NCBI GenBank assembly: GCA_905221605.1
Contig: CAJNDS010002222.1
Span: forward strand, 1 to 64,000
Length of the DNA: 64,000 bases
From: Symbiodinium natans
Lineage: Eukaryota > Sar > Dinophyceae > Suessiales > Symbiodiniaceae
Direction of reading: 5' to 3'
A program made the position numbers and the translations under genes. The stretch's first letter is position 1; each line of letters opens with the position of its first letter. Below are positions 63,529 through 64,000 of the stretch, piece after piece. The notes under the pieces were generated by a model, which made no database searches, was not told where the DNA came from, and saw nothing but the letters and a program-made list of their open reading frames with translations.

Positions 63529-63588
63529 GTGATCGAGCTGGTCCACGCCGGCGAGGGCGACCCGGCTGAGGTTCGGGAGCTCAATGAG
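63529..63588 (+). CDS. Exon of a downstream gene, unknown product
   Basis: Twenty in-phase codons, VIELVHAGEGDPAEVRELNE, with acceptor GCGAAG|G and donor ATGAG|GC. The helix-rich peptide is protein-like. The frame is open upstream as well (LAK). The gene continues beyond the window. Confidence 0.65.
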
Positions 63589-64000
63589 GCGCCACTTGCA
63601 GGGGTTCAAAATCCTTATTTAGGGTTCAAAAACCTTAGTTTTAAAGTTTCGGCCTGCCAAAAATAAAACCCGGAAAGAGCATTAACGGTCCTTAATTTAA
63701 TGGCGGTGAGTTTTTTTTCCGGGCTTGTAACAGGCACGGGGGGGTCCCTCCGCGACAAACGTTTGTAACAGACCTGCCGTGTCCGCGACAACCCTCCCCG
63801 CGACAAGGCTACAACCCCCCCCCCCCCGACAAGACAGCAATACCATTGAATTTTCTCATTGCCAATCTCGATGCGACCTTGATGCGTGTCTGCAGCAACT
63901 TTCACTCTAAGTCCGCGACAAGGCCTGCGACAGGGCGCGACATACCCGCGACAAGCCGCGCGACTGCTCGAGCCAGCAGGTGCCCATCCGTAGGACAACC

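Noticed and set aside
1-64000. Land plant or green alga, because of the TTTAGGG telomere type
   Set aside because: The predominance of GC donors with AG|G acceptors, and an exchanger of SLC8 type, fit a dinoflagellate better. Dinoflagellates also use this telomere repeat.
1-64000. tRNA or rRNA genes
   Set aside because: No cloverleaf boxes or rRNA landmarks were noticed on reading. A covariance-model scan would be needed to exclude a tRNA fully.

Overview
This looks like a stretch of dinoflagellate nuclear genome; the species is not identified. The evidence is convergent. A Na+/Ca2+ exchanger can be read across at least 18 tiny in-frame exons. Every acceptor in that model is AG|G. Two thirds of the donors are GC rather than GT, a mix described for dinoflagellates. 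Every gene I can place is on the + strand. No open reading frame exceeds about 140 codons, because the genes are cut into exons of about 18-95 nt separated by introns of mostly 0.4-1.9 kb.

The second hallmark is telomere-type heptamer repeat, TTTAGGG on one strand and CCCTAAA on the other, scattered in dozens of arrays across the window. The arrays are not a chromosome end: they occur in both orientations, are separated by single-copy exons, and are nearly absent from the probable intergenic spacers (about 1050-2190, 47.4-50.8 kb, 62.6-63.0 kb). Orientation is ordered. By eye, about three quarters of the exons have a CCCTAAA array upstream of their acceptor and a TTTAGGG array downstream of their donor. 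A typical intron therefore begins with the G-rich strand and ends with its complement.

Layout. 1-880: end of one gene (possible terminal exon 406-567) and an AT-rich tail. 880-2760: sparse region with degenerate repeats. 2768-19933: locus A, a row of helical-looking exons of unknown product. 20199-20311: an isolated exon with a protein-kinase glycine-rich loop. 20685-34130: the N-terminal half of a Na+/Ca2+ exchanger (membrane segments, complete alpha-1 repeat, start of the cytoplasmic loop). 34.1-39.0 kb: possible further loop exons. 40.1-46.9 kb: an EF-hand protein. 47.4-50.9 kb: AT-rich spacer without telomeric repeats. 50924-61601: a WD40-repeat protein with a clear terminal exon. 61.6-63.5 kb: spacer. 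63529-63588: an exon of another gene.

The introns also carry short inverted-repeat elements (MITE-like) in several families, variant arrays (AAACCCAC, CCCTATAAA, AAACCCTAG, CAACCCT), minisatellites, long poly-G/C tracts and AT microsatellites. The exchanger and the EF-hand protein would both fit calcium handling, but their adjacency alone does not show a functional link. The exon models are hand-made from splice-site pattern, phase and family knowledge. Transcript data would be needed to fix the ends and any missed microexons.
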